Shown here one piece after another: positions 18,437 through 27,508 of a stretch of DNA of 64,000 bases (its first letter is position 1; the number at the start of each line of letters is the position of its first letter). Source of the stretch: CAVXHV01 sp963761445 (lineage in GTDB: Bacteria; Planctomycetota; Planctomycetia; Isosphaerales; Isosphaeraceae); NCBI GenBank assembly GCA_963761445.1, contig CAVXHV010000004.1, forward strand, positions 3,410,001-3,474,000. The letters are read 5' to 3'. The translations under genes and the position numbers were made by a program. The notes below the pieces were generated by a model, which searched no databases, was not told where the DNA came from, and saw only the letters and a list, made by a program, of their open reading frames with translations.

Positions 18437-19440
18437 ATGAGAAGTTTCCATGTTCGCCGGCGGGCCTTCCCGCCGAGCGCCTTCACGCTGATCGAACTTC
18501 TTGTTGTGATCTCCATTATCGGCTTGCTTGTAGCCCTGCTGTTACCCGCGGTGCAAATGGTGCGCGAGTCGTCGCGGAGGGCTGCGTGCGAGAACAACCT
18601 CAAGCAGATCGGATTGGCCCTGGCGTCCTACGAAGTTGCGCCACAGGGTATATCCATTCGGCGTGGGCGGAGGCGGACCGCCCGGCTTCTTGCCGCGCTG
18701 GTCGGCGCATTCGCAACTGCTTATGTGGATCGAAAAGACGTCCGTTTATAACGCCCTCAATTTCAGCGGCGTGCCCTGGGCCCACAATGCGTCCTTTGGG
18801 ACCGAGAACTTGACGGGGGTGTTGACAAGTATCTCGGTTTTTCTGTGCCCGTCCGACATCAATTTCATTGCCGACCGCGACGGCATGTCGTGCAATAACT
18901 ATCGCGCCTGTGCGGGCACCAAGCCCATCAACCTCGTCGACAATCTGGTAGCCACGACCGGAATCAACAATGGAGCGTTCTGGTTCCAGAGTGCAGTGAG
19001 AATCTCGTCCTTCACGGACGGAACCAGTAACACCGCCGCGTTCAGCGAACGCTGCCTTGGCAATAGTACGAATCCCGACCCGCTCGGGGACATCTACGAG
19101 ATCGGACCTACGCTTGCATCGTGCGCTTCGGCCGGACCGACCACCACGCCTCGCTTTGACCATTCTCTCGAATGGTCCGGCCAGCGGTGGTCTGATGGCA
19201 ACGCGTTCTACACGCCGCTATCACCATTACTTGACGCCTCAGATGCAAAGCTGCACCACCGGGACCGTGGATTACAGCGGCGACCTGGCAATCACGGCAA
19301 CCAGCCGGCACCCGGGCGGCGTCAACCTCCTGACAGCCGATGGTGCGGTTCGATTTATAAAGCGGACCGTGGCGCTTCCTCCGTGGCAGGCCCTGGCCTC
19401 AATCGCTGGGGGAGAAGTGATAAGCGCGGACCAGTATTAG
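18437..19440 (+). CDS. DUF1559 pseudopilin-like protein, two frameshifts
   Basis: ATG 18437 follows GAGGGG. The N-terminus FTLIELLVVISIIGLLVALLL is a type IV pilin/pseudopilin methylation motif and helix, followed by LPAVQMVRESSRRAACENNL, the standard start of the very large planctomycete DUF1559 family. The frame shifts near 18640 (continuing RHRVYPFGVGGGGPPGFL) and near 19210 (continuing YHHYLTPQMQSCTTGTVDY). The C-terminus carries HPGGVNLLTADGAVRF, the H-x9-DG signature of the family. The protein would be exported to the envelope by a type II secretion or pilus-like machine. Family identity is certain; intactness is not. Confidence 0.85.
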
Positions 19441-19452
19441 CCGGAGTAGCAG

Positions 19453-20287
19453 ATGTTGAGACGACTCATCCGTCGCTTCCGCGGCTTCGGTTTCCTGAGT
19501 CGTTTTTTGGCTGTCGCTATATTCCTCGCGTCAGTCGCTGGGGCATATCGCGCCAATGGCCAGGAAAGTGCGCCGACCGAAATTAACGAGACATTTGCCG
19601 GCGGAAATTTCGACCGGATGCGGTGGACACTGACCACCGGTGTGACGACCGCCAAGGCCGATTTTTCGAAGGGGACGATGCGGCTTGTGATCCCACCCAC
19701 GACGAATAAGCAACCGCTCATGGGGCTCGAGAGCCGGTTCGGCCTCGAGGGAGATTTCGACATCAGCGTCGATTACTCGATCCGTTCGCTGCCTCATCCC
19801 ACGGAGGAGTGGGTCAATCTTTCTATCTTTGTCCAGGGTCCGGACGGCATGGCCGCGATGACCCGGACAAACCATTCGAAGTCGGGCGACGGCTACAGCA
19901 TCTGGTTTCAGCCATCCAGGGAGAGCAAGGCCCGTGGGACCGCGAGCGGCATGCCGACGACTGATCGAGCGGGAACATTGCGACTGTCGCGGGTCGGCAA
20001 GGAACTGTTCTTTTACGCCTCGGCGCGCGGCCGACCGCTTAAAGAGATCGGCAAGGTCGACTTCGGCGACCAACCAATCGACCTCGTGGGATTCCACGTT
20101 CTGGCGCCGGCCCTCAAAGTCGCCGATCGACTTCGAATACGACAATATTTCGGTTAAGGCCGACCGGATCACCAAGCTCGTCTTCATTCCGCCGTCCAGA
20201 AACGTTTCATGGTTCTGGGTTCTTTCGGGAGTTGCTGTCATTCCGATTATTCTCCTCTGGTGGTGGAAAACCAGGCGAGCCGGCTAG
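19453..20287 (+). CDS. Secreted, membrane-anchored lectin-fold-like protein (DUF1583-like), one frameshift
   Basis: This gene starts 12 bp after the DUF1559 gene. An N-terminal signal peptide (FLSRFLAVAIFLASVAGAYRANG) is followed by a beta-rich region FDRMRWTLTTGV ... FDISVDYSIRSLP ... GYSIWFQPSRESKARG, laid out like a concanavalin/laminin-type or DUF1583 domain. The frame shifts near 20125; the other frame supplies IDFEYDNISVKADRIT and a C-terminal membrane segment (VLSGVAVIPIILLWWWKTRR). No catalytic residues were recognised. The pairing of a DUF1559 gene with a small secreted partner is common in planctomycetes; the function is unknown. Confidence 0.6.
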
Positions 20288-20340
20288 GAGTTGCACTGAC
20301 TATCCGCCATCGTCGTTTGCATCGTGATTCTCGTTTCCCC

Positions 20341-23300
20341 TCAGCGTGGCGCGGCGAATGGCGACCCGGGCATTGCCAGGTCCATCATCATCAGCCGAAA
20401 TTTGTCGCGGCTCCGGAGCGGATCGAGAGCGGTCTCGGTGCGGAAGGTAACCGGGTCGCGGTAGCCGAGAGTGATGGCTCGCTGCAACAGGGCCAGCGCA
20501 TTTTCGGCTTCGGTTTCTCGCTCGCTTTGTGATTTCCCGGTGCCCGGGGCGCCGGAGAGAGCCGACAAACACGCGTTTGTCGCCGCGTAGTAGAACACGT
20601 ATTCCCCGTCCAGCATGGGAACCGTTTTAAAGAGAGTGACCGCCCGAGTCCAGTCAACCACCGCCCCCGAAATGTCTCCTTCTGCACGCCGCACCTGGCC
20701 GCGTCTTAGCAGGCTCTCGGCGAGCTCTTTGCGATATCGGGGAAAATTGGCGTGGGCGGCGACGACCGCATCCCGCAGCGTGACCGCCCGCTCGCAAAGC
20801 AGTCGGGCTTCGGCGGGCCTGCCGAGGCGCAGCAGAACGGTCGCGGTATTCGTCTGGCAGTTCGCCAGGCCGGTCTGAAAGTCGGGGATAGTCGGGTTGG
20901 ACTCGGCAAGTGCCTTCCAGATTGCTTCTTCACGCGTGAAATAGGCGATCGAGTCTGCTGGCTTTCCATTTCGGACCAGAAGCCATCCCAGGTTGGCGAG
21001 GTCTTGAGCCAAGGCAGACCGGTACTGGATGACGTTGGGGTTAGCGTCCACAAGTTTCTGGAGGCGGACGAGAGTTTTGTTGTACGCCGAAAGCGCCCCT
21101 GCCGTATCGCCGCTGCGGGAGAGAAGGAATCCGAGGTTGCTGTGAGTGGTCGCCAGCTCAAATTGGAGATCAACGACGCTGGGGTTAGTGTGGACCAGAT
21201 TCTGGCGTATCTGGAGCACCTTTTCATACGCTGCGCGCGCCCCGGTCCACTCGCCCGACTGGGCTAATGTGAAGGCAAGGCTGTTCAGCGTCCACGCCAG
21301 GTTCCTCTGAAACTGTGTCACGTTGGGGCTCAAGTCGGCAAGCTCCTGGAAAATGCCGCTCGCCAGTCGGTAGGCGGCCAGAGCCCCTGCCGTGTCGCCC
21401 ATCTCAAAACGAACGATTGCTGATCCGTTGGCGATCGTCGCGAGCTGTTCGCGAACCTGCATGTCACCCGGATGGGCATCGGCCAGCTTCTGCTGGATGG
21501 CCAACGCCCTCTCGGAGCTCGCTCGCGCCCCGGCCAGGTCGCCCTTCCGGGAAAGCTGTGAGAGAAGGCCAAGATAGCCAAGTGCCAATTCTTGCTGGAA
21601 CCGAATGACACCGGGGTTCGAGTCTGCGAGCTTCTGCCAAATGGCCCCGGCTTTGTTGAAAGCCGTCAGTGCACCGGCTGTGTCGCCCGTATCGGCGAGC
21701 AGGAGTCCGATGCGTTGGTAAGCCCCTGCCAGAATGTCATTGGAGCGTTCGGCCGAAGCTCCGGACCTCTCGGCCTCTTCTGCCAGGCGCAGCGCCTCGT
21801 CGCAAGAAGCACGTGCGGCAGCGGAGTCTCCGGTCGATCGCTGCAAGTCGGCCGAGGCGCAGAGACTCGCCGCTACTGCGAGTTTCGCATCGGCGCTGCC
21901 GCCCGGCTCGGCAGCCAGTGCCCTGTGCACGGCCAGCGCTTTGCGATGAAGCGCCGCAGCAGCCGTCTGGCTGCCGATTTTCTCGGTGAGCTGTCCCAGT
22001 TCATAATAGGCTTTGCCCAGAGCCGCTCGAGATTCGCGGTCGCTCTGGCCCTTCAGTAGATCTTGCAGTCGGCCGTAAAAATCCGCGGCTCCATTCAGGA
22101 GCTTGGCACGCAGCGAGCCGAACTGCTTCTGCTTCAAGAGCAGGTCTGCGCTCACTTCGCCGTGAAAGAGCTCGATGGCGTCCATCGCGAGGTCGAATCG
22201 CTGCTTCTCGCGCTCGTTGGCCCACTTCAAAGCCACGTTTGCCTCAGCGGCGCGGCGATTGGCAATCACGAGCTCGCTGTTGGCGTGCTGGAGCCGGCCG
22301 TTCGAGCGGGTTTGGACTGCGAGCACCGAGGCGGTGCCCGCGAGTGCAACGAGCACCGAGGCGGCCATCGATGTGACCACCGTCCGATTTCGCCGCCCCC
22401 ATCGCCGGGCGCGCGATGTGAACGGCTCGGCGAAGGCAGTCACGGGCTCGTCGGCCATCCACCCTTCCAAGTCGTCGGCCAGAGCCTTGGCCCTTTTGTA
22501 CCGGTCTTCGACGTTCGTTGACATCGCTTTCAGGCAAACGGCCTCCAGGGCCTTATCCAAATCGGGAATGTGGTGAGAAGGAGGCTGGAACCGTCCGTCT
22601 TGGACGGCTTTCAAGACGAGTCCGACATCCGAATTCGCGAACGGCGGCTTGCCGGTCAAGAGGCAGTACAGCGTGGCGCCCAGACTGTAAACATCCGAAG
22701 GCGCGCCCAGCAGGCTGAGCTCGCCGCGCGCCTGTTCCGGGCTCATGTACGCCGGTGTTCCCAGCGCGCTTCCGGGCAGAGTTTCCGATGATCCACTCGC
22801 GCTTGGCGCTAACGTCTGCTCGCCGACAGCCGACTCAGGGCGGCCAATGACCTTGGCCAGCCCCCAGTCGACCACCAGCGTCTCGCCATATTTACCAACG
22901 ATGATATTGCTCGGCTTCAGGTCGCGGTGGATCACCCCACGGGAATGTGCGTAATCAACGGCGTTGCAGACGTCGATAAAGCGGCGAAGGAGTTGGCGGA
23001 GAGCGAGTGGAGACGCGTGGGCACTCTTTGTTTTCTTGCGACTTCCGGCGCCAAGACGACCGGGCTGGTCTGCGCGTGAGCCTCCGGCTCCGGCGTGTCC
23101 GGGCTCGCCGTGAAAGTGGGCAATGGCCTCCTTGAGCGAATCGCCTTTGATGAACCGCATCGCGTAGTAAGGGCGACCGCGCGAATCGGTGCCCAGGCCG
23201 TAAACGGGAACCACACCGGGATGCTCCAATCCGCCGGTGATCTCGGCTTCAATCAAGAAACGCTGGCGACTGGCAGGATCATCAGCGTGCTGGTCGAGAA

Positions 23301-23793
23301 TTTGCTTGAATGCGACTTCACGATGCAATTCAGAGTCGAGAGCGACAAATACGGCGCCCAAGCCACCCTTGGCGTGCGGTCGCAGCACGTGGAACCGCTG
23401 GCCGTCAGATGTCGACGTGCCGACAGAGTAGCTGCTTGTTCTGTCAGCCTCGCTGTCCTCGGCCGGGCCGCGGCCCGATGCCACGCGGTTGAGCGTTACC
23501 TCAATCTCGGGGTCGTTGAGCTTGGCCAAGCTCTCAGACGTCGACTTGCCAGTCGAAACGGCGCAGAGACTCTTTGTCACATCTCCCCCGTGCGCTTCCA
23601 GATGGACCTCGACGAGACCTTCCAGCAGCGCCCGCTTGCGACTCGTCAGCACGCCCTGCGCTTCGAGATGGTCGGCCAGTCTCATCGACTTGTCGAGCGT
23701 CCAGGCCTGAAACGCAAGCACGAGCTGGGCTTGGTTGATGACGCTGTTTTGCAAGGCGAGCAGTCCGAATAGCAGATTGACGTCAGCGGCCAT
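20341..23793 (-). CDS. Transmembrane Ser/Thr protein kinase with C-terminal TPR repeats
   Basis: This gene gives 1150 residues and is intact. Residues 1-100 form a helical domain (NLLFGLLALQNSVINQAQLV) shared with the paralogue at 27509. The kinase domain (~130-440) has the Gly-rich loop AKGGLGAVFV (141-150), Lys163 in VAFKQI, HRDLKPSN (289-296) and DWG (309-311) in place of DFG, then GTPAYMSPEQ. A single membrane helix (~470-495) is followed by a coiled stretch and about 10-11 TPR-like repeats (ALTAFNKAGAIWQKLADSNP type). The last residues MMDLAMPGSPF echo the tails of other kinases here. It probably senses an envelope or protein signal through its TPR part. No sigma factor is adjacent. Confidence 0.88.
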   Translation of the reverse strand: MAADVNLLFGLLALQNSVINQAQLVLAFQAWTLDKSMRLADHLEAQGVLTSRKRALLEGLVEVHLEAHGGDVTKSLCAVSTGKSTSESLAKLNDPEIEVTLNRVASGRGPAEDSEADRTSSYSVGTSTSDGQRFHVLRPHAKGGLGAVFVALDSELHREVAFKQILDQHADDPASRQRFLIEAEITGGLEHPGVVPVYGLGTDSRGRPYYAMRFIKGDSLKEAIAHFHGEPGHAGAGGSRADQPGRLGAGSRKKTKSAHASPLALRQLLRRFIDVCNAVDYAHSRGVIHRDLKPSNIIVGKYGETLVVDWGLAKVIGRPESAVGEQTLAPSASGSSETLPGSALGTPAYMSPEQARGELSLLGAPSDVYSLGATLYCLLTGKPPFANSDVGLVLKAVQDGRFQPPSHHIPDLDKALEAVCLKAMSTNVEDRYKRAKALADDLEGWMADEPVTAFAEPFTSRARRWGRRNRTVVTSMAASVLVALAGTASVLAVQTRSNGRLQHANSELVIANRRAAEANVALKWANEREKQRFDLAMDAIELFHGEVSADLLLKQKQFGSLRAKLLNGAADFYGRLQDLLKGQSDRESRAALGKAYYELGQLTEKIGSQTAAAALHRKALAVHRALAAEPGGSADAKLAVAASLCASADLQRSTGDSAAARASCDEALRLAEEAERSGASAERSNDILAGAYQRIGLLLADTGDTAGALTAFNKAGAIWQKLADSNPGVIRFQQELALGYLGLLSQLSRKGDLAGARASSERALAIQQKLADAHPGDMQVREQLATIANGSAIVRFEMGDTAGALAAYRLASGIFQELADLSPNVTQFQRNLAWTLNSLAFTLAQSGEWTGARAAYEKVLQIRQNLVHTNPSVVDLQFELATTHSNLGFLLSRSGDTAGALSAYNKTLVRLQKLVDANPNVIQYRSALAQDLANLGWLLVRNGKPADSIAYFTREEAIWKALAESNPTIPDFQTGLANCQTNTATVLLRLGRPAEARLLCERAVTLRDAVVAAHANFPRYRKELAESLLRRGQVRRAEGDISGAVVDWTRAVTLFKTVPMLDGEYVFYYAATNACLSALSGAPGTGKSQSERETEAENALALLQRAITLGYRDPVTFRTETALDPLRSRDKFRLMMMDLAMPGSPFAAPR

Positions 23794-24995
23794 TGTGAAC
23801 TCCTACGGGACATCGTTGGCCCGTATCCCACGGCAACACGGTGGTAACGGGAGAGCATCGCCGGCAGCTCCGGGTGGTTTCCCCACCATGCGAGTGATGA
23901 ACGGGGATTCTATCATAACGCGGGTGGGAACCAGGGCGGAGGGACGGATCGAAGATCGTGAAGAGCGGCTCAGCGGGAGCTTCGCTCTCCCGGGATTCAA
24001 AGACTGCGGCGGCGCCTCCGCTGCGCGCCCCCGCGCGGCGTTGGCCTCTGCTGCCCCCCGTATGCGCCGGCCCCCCCTTCGCCGCCTCGCGGCGACACCT
24101 CCCCGATGGAGGAGGGAGGGGATACTAATCGTTGCAATCGGCATAACCGGGCTCGGCTCGATTTCGTGGGGCGGAATTCTCGGGGATTGCCACAACTTTT
24201 TCGGGCGCTGTGTAGATCGTTTCGGATGGAGAACGCTGTGAAGCCGTCGGAGTGACTCGAGTCGAGTCCAGCGGGGACGCGACGGCGGCGGGGCGGGGCT
24301 CGGCCAGCACCAGTTGATTCGGTTGATTGAATCGAGCCAACGTTTTTTTTCTTCGAGGAACTGGGAGGGGCGATGCCTGCGCAGCCGGATGAGATGAACG
24401 CCAAAGTCGCGGTCGAGATGGCGGGTGACGAGGTCGGGGATCGGGATCTGGTCGTCGATGTGGCGGGGGGATTCGGCGCCGAAGCAAATAGGAGGAGAAC
24501 AATGGGACCGTTCCCTTAAGCCTTGCGGGGAAAGGGCGCGCGGCGAATATACAAAACGAACTCGGGGAGGTAATCCGAGATTCGAAGCACGAAATTCGAA
24601 GTGCTTGGAAGACGGCGCCGGGGGGCGGGTGGGAACCGGCGCGGAGGGCGGGAAATTACCGATACCGGTGGACTGCGCGAACTCACGTGTGTGCCGGCCC
24701 CGTCCGCCGTCTTGCGGCGACACTTCGCCAGCGGCGGGGGAAGATTACCGACTCGAAACGGAAGAATTCTTTCTTCTTTTGGCAACTCAATCGTGGCTCG
24801 TGCAGATCATGCTTCTAGAGAGGGCGTTCGTCGTCGGATGCCCGATTTCCATCCTCCATCAGGTAGCGAGCTTCAACCGTTGAACGCCAGTTGGCGGACA
24901 CCTCATTTCATTGCCCGTTCAGGGCGTGCGGTGCCGGCAAGCCCTTGGCCCCGGGCTGCGAACCGCCAGGCAGAGCGGGGAATTTCTCTAGGGGA
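23794..24995. other. Non-coding stretch with dispersed repeat modules
   Basis: No supportable gene was seen. Two pieces recur in inverted orientation at 53-56 kb. One is around 24500-24575 (AACGAACTCGGGGAGGTAAT region), matching 55680-55765. The other is around 24690-24820 (CGAAACGGAAGAATTCTTTC region), matching 53818-53945 and 55890-55960. Frames near 24130-24500 give Pro/Arg-rich translations typical of shadow frames. Confidence 0.5.
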
Positions 24996-25318
24996 GTGCC
25001 AAAAAGTGCCAAGAGTGAACAGCCTCAAAAGAGTACGAAAGCCCAACTTACCCTTGCAGTTGCGCAGGGTTTGCGTCTCGCCGCGTGGGCACGCACCAAC
25101 GGCGCACCACGGCGAACGGCTTTCCGGTGGGCGAAAGACGGGTCCGCAAGGCGGGCCGGTGTGATGGTTGCCGGACGAGTCATCTCGCGGTTGGACGGAT
25201 GAACAAGCGTCACACCGGAGCGTTGAGAGCGATAGCTACTGACGACTCGGCGCTTCAGTCAAAACCTGGGCGCGGGGAGACCGTCAGGCTAAAGCCTGAC
25301 CTACTTGCGAGGATTTGA
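24996..25318 (+). pseudogene. Degraded small helix-turn-helix-like gene (repeat module C)
   Basis: GTG 24996 follows AGGGGA. The translation begins PKSAKSEQPQKSTKAQLTLA and contains LRLAAWARTNGAPRRTAFRW, a pattern like a DNA-binding helix-turn-helix of transposition-type or terminase-small-subunit-like proteins; this is a fold-level guess. The frame ends early at a stop near 25202, while the next frame continues the likely protein (CRTSHLAVGRMNKRHTGALR) to 25318, so the gene is frameshifted and decayed. A second decayed copy in opposite orientation lies at about 55045-55420 with the same protein pattern (TIDLAVGQM). Confidence 0.45.
25283..25300. repeat. Single copy of the GTCAGGCT-AA-AGCCTGAC palindrome
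   Basis: This is the same 8-bp inverted repeat that forms the 22-copy array at 54179-54931, here as a solo copy next to modules B and C. It could fold as a short cruciform or RNA hairpin. Confidence 0.8.
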
Positions 25319-25480
25319 CAATTCAGTGCACCGCGGAACGCGCCGAACGAAGCCAATTCTGGGAAAACATGTGCAAGACATAACGCCAAGAGATTGTTGA
25401 GGTTTGAGCGATAATGGGCATCGATCGGGGACTTGACAAAGTCAAAAACGAAGCCAATTCGGTTGGAAACGAAGCCACTT
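25311..25480 (+). repeat. Dispersed repeat module B, copy 1
   Basis: About 170 bp matches 54001-54170 in inverted orientation at roughly 85-90% identity by eye, running from GATTTGACAATTCAGTGCACC to AACGAAGCCACTT. On the opposite strand both copies keep a matching open frame (GFVFDFVKSPID, then LASFGAFRGALNCQI), though no function is recognised. Confidence 0.75.
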
Positions 25481-25768
25481 GCTGCGGGCTGGAAGAAGAT
25501 GTCAACGCAGGGAGGGCCCCGCTTCGACCGAGCTCGGCGCAGGCCAAGCGCCGCGCGCGGCGGCACCTCTATTCGGGTCGGCATGGCGAGTGGGGCCTCG
25601 CTGACGCTTGGGGTTGGTATGACGGAACGAGCCTGTTTGATCGACCAGGGAAACCCGAGGAGCGTCGAATCGAGGAAACTTGCGAGCCTCGGCGGCTGGC
25701 CATCGGGTCGCTTGCACCACCGGAAGGGGCAACGTATCCTGGCGTCACCTTCTTTCGGAGCCACACCG

Positions 25769-26548
25769 ATGTTGTTGCCGCACAGCGACGGATTCCGCGC
25801 CAAGCTGGCTGCCGGCCAGACTTGCCTGGGCACGGTCATCACATTTACCGATGCGACGGTCACAGAGGCGCTCTGCCAGGTGCTCGATTTCGTGTGGATC
25901 GATATGGAGCACAATGCGCTGTCGCTCGAGACGGTGCAGGCGCATCTGATGGCAACGAAGGGGAGCGACACGACGGCCCTCGTTCGCGTTCCGTGGAACG
26001 ACCCGGTTTTGATCAAGCCTGTGCTCGACATCGGAGCACCTGGGATCATCGTTCCGCTGGTCCGCTCGGCGGAAGAGGCCCGCCGCGCGGTCGCGGCGTG
26101 CCTGTACCCACCGGAGGGAATTCGCGGTTTCGGCCCGCGCCGGGCGTCGAATTTCGGCGCGGTCGGCGGCCCGGAATTCTGCCGTGCGGCCAATGCGAGC
26201 ATCATGCCGATTGTTCAGATCGAGCACATCGAGGCCGTCGAGAGCATCGAGGAGATCCTGAGCATTCCCCGACTGGCGAGCATCGTCTTCGGGCCCAACG
26301 ACCTGGCGGGCTCGATGGGACTGATGGGGCAGCCCAGGCATCCGGACGTGCTCAAGGCCATCGAATCGGTCATCGCCAAGGCACGCAAGGCCGGCGTTCC
26401 CGTCGGCATCGGCATCGGCGACGACCCGGACCAGCTCACGGACTGGATTGCGCACGGCGTGCAGTGGCTGGCGATGGGCGGCGACTGCTCGCTGTTGCTT
26501 CGGGCGGCCAGGGAAGTCGCGGCCGCGGTGCGGGAGCGGACTGGCTGA
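25769..26548 (+). CDS. HpcH/HpaI family aldolase (2-keto-3-deoxy sugar acid / dihydroxy-heptenedioate aldolase type)
   Basis: This gene gives 259 residues from ATG 25769 (CGGAG 8 bp upstream); the frame is open further upstream into repeat module B, which is not coding for this family. It is a (beta/alpha)8 class II pyruvate aldolase: FVWIDMEHNALSLE carries the catalytic His, TALVRVPWND the substrate-binding Arg, PIVQIEHIEAVE the metal-binding Glu and SIVFGPNDLAGSMG the metal-binding Asp. YPPEGIRGFGPRRA is the family loop, and the C-terminus has WLAMGGDCSLL. Such enzymes cleave 2-keto-3-deoxy or 4-hydroxy-2-oxo acids to pyruvate (or a related keto acid) and an aldehyde in the cytoplasm. The exact substrate cannot be told. 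The gene stands alone. Confidence 0.88.
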   Translation: MLLPHSDGFRAKLAAGQTCLGTVITFTDATVTEALCQVLDFVWIDMEHNALSLETVQAHLMATKGSDTTALVRVPWNDPVLIKPVLDIGAPGIIVPLVRSAEEARRAVAACLYPPEGIRGFGPRRASNFGAVGGPEFCRAANASIMPIVQIEHIEAVESIEEILSIPRLASIVFGPNDLAGSMGLMGQPRHPDVLKAIESVIAKARKAGVPVGIGIGDDPDQLTDWIAHGVQWLAMGGDCSLLLRAAREVAAAVRERTG

Positions 26549-26567
26549 CCCCAATTCGCGGACGATT

Positions 26568-27218
26568 TCAGGGCATAATCTCGGCCACGGTGATTCGTCC
26601 AACCTCACGGCCTTCGATCACGACGGAGACTTCGTGTGCTGCCGTGAAGATCTGGCTTGTTTCATACCCGTGTGGTCCGGGGTTCGTGTAGACCTCGAGC
26701 TGACGATCGACCAGGTTGACAATCCAGTACGTCGGGATTCGGCTCGAGGCGTAGACGCGGGCCATGTCGATTTGATCGATCGAGAGGCTCGACTCGGCGA
26801 TCTCGATCACCAGCGCCACATCGGCTGCGGTGACATCGTGATCGAGGTAATCTTCGCCGGCCCCGCGAACAATCGCCAGGTCGGGCTCCGGCTTGCTCCA
26901 GTCCAACGCCACGACGGGGTCTTCCTTGGCAACGTGCCAACCGGGCGGGATGATTCTGGAAAGGACTTTCAGGCCTTTTTTCCCCGCAACGATGTGATGC
27001 CTATTCCTGCTCATCTTGGTCACGAGCAACCCTTCGATCAACTCGACGGGGTCGTCCTCAGCGATCACTCCGTTGGCAACCATCTGGTCGAACTGCCGAA
27101 CCGTTAAGCGGTGAAGCCGTAACACAATCCCCGGGCTGACAGCGTTCGTCGCAACGTCCGGCAAGTCCGGATGCGCAGCCTCCAAGATCAAAGTCTGTGT
27201 CGGCGTGATCGTGGCCAT
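26568..27218 (-). CDS. Uma2 family (DUF820) restriction-endonuclease-like protein
   Basis: This gene gives 216 residues from the ATG at 27218. The Uma2 pattern of a PD-(D/E)xK fold is present: RQFDQMVANGVIAEDDPVEL then LIEG, PEPDLAIVRG, VALVIEIAESSLSID and IPTYWIVNLVDRQLEVY. The acidic and Lys/Glu positions of the nuclease core are kept. The family is greatly expanded in planctomycetes and cyanobacteria; its true function is unknown and DNA cleavage has not been shown for most members. It converges on the aldolase gene with a 19-bp gap, so the two are not co-transcribed. Confidence 0.88.
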   Translation of the reverse strand: MATITPTQTLILEAAHPDLPDVATNAVSPGIVLRLHRLTVRQFDQMVANGVIAEDDPVELIEGLLVTKMSRNRHHIVAGKKGLKVLSRIIPPGWHVAKEDPVVALDWSKPEPDLAIVRGAGEDYLDHDVTAADVALVIEIAESSLSIDQIDMARVYASSRIPTYWIVNLVDRQLEVYTNPGPHGYETSQIFTAAHEVSVVIEGREVGRITVAEIMP

Positions 27219-27508
27219 TATTGTGCTTCCGTTTAACGATTCTATCAGCCTCGACGCAATTCCACGAAAACGTCACGGCAAGATATCATCCTCGGCGACC
27301 CGGCCGGCTTCCGTTCCGTGGGGAGAGACAATGGATCTTAAGGTATTCCAGCAGCAAAGAACAAGTCGCCCGAAGTTCTTGTGGCAAGCACGTATCGACG
27401 CGTCCTATCATAGCATGGGGGCGGGAAAAGTCCGTGTGTCATCGAAGAGGTAGACACGATCGGTACGCGGCCCCCTCGTAGAACGACACGACGGTGAGGA
27501 TGACGACG

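Noticed and set aside
23803..24723. 306-codon minus-strand frame with a DDQIPIPDLVTRHLDRD stretch
   Set aside because: A fragment looks protein-like, but the frame crosses repeat modules, is Arg/Pro-rich elsewhere and has no recognised family; too weak to call a gene.
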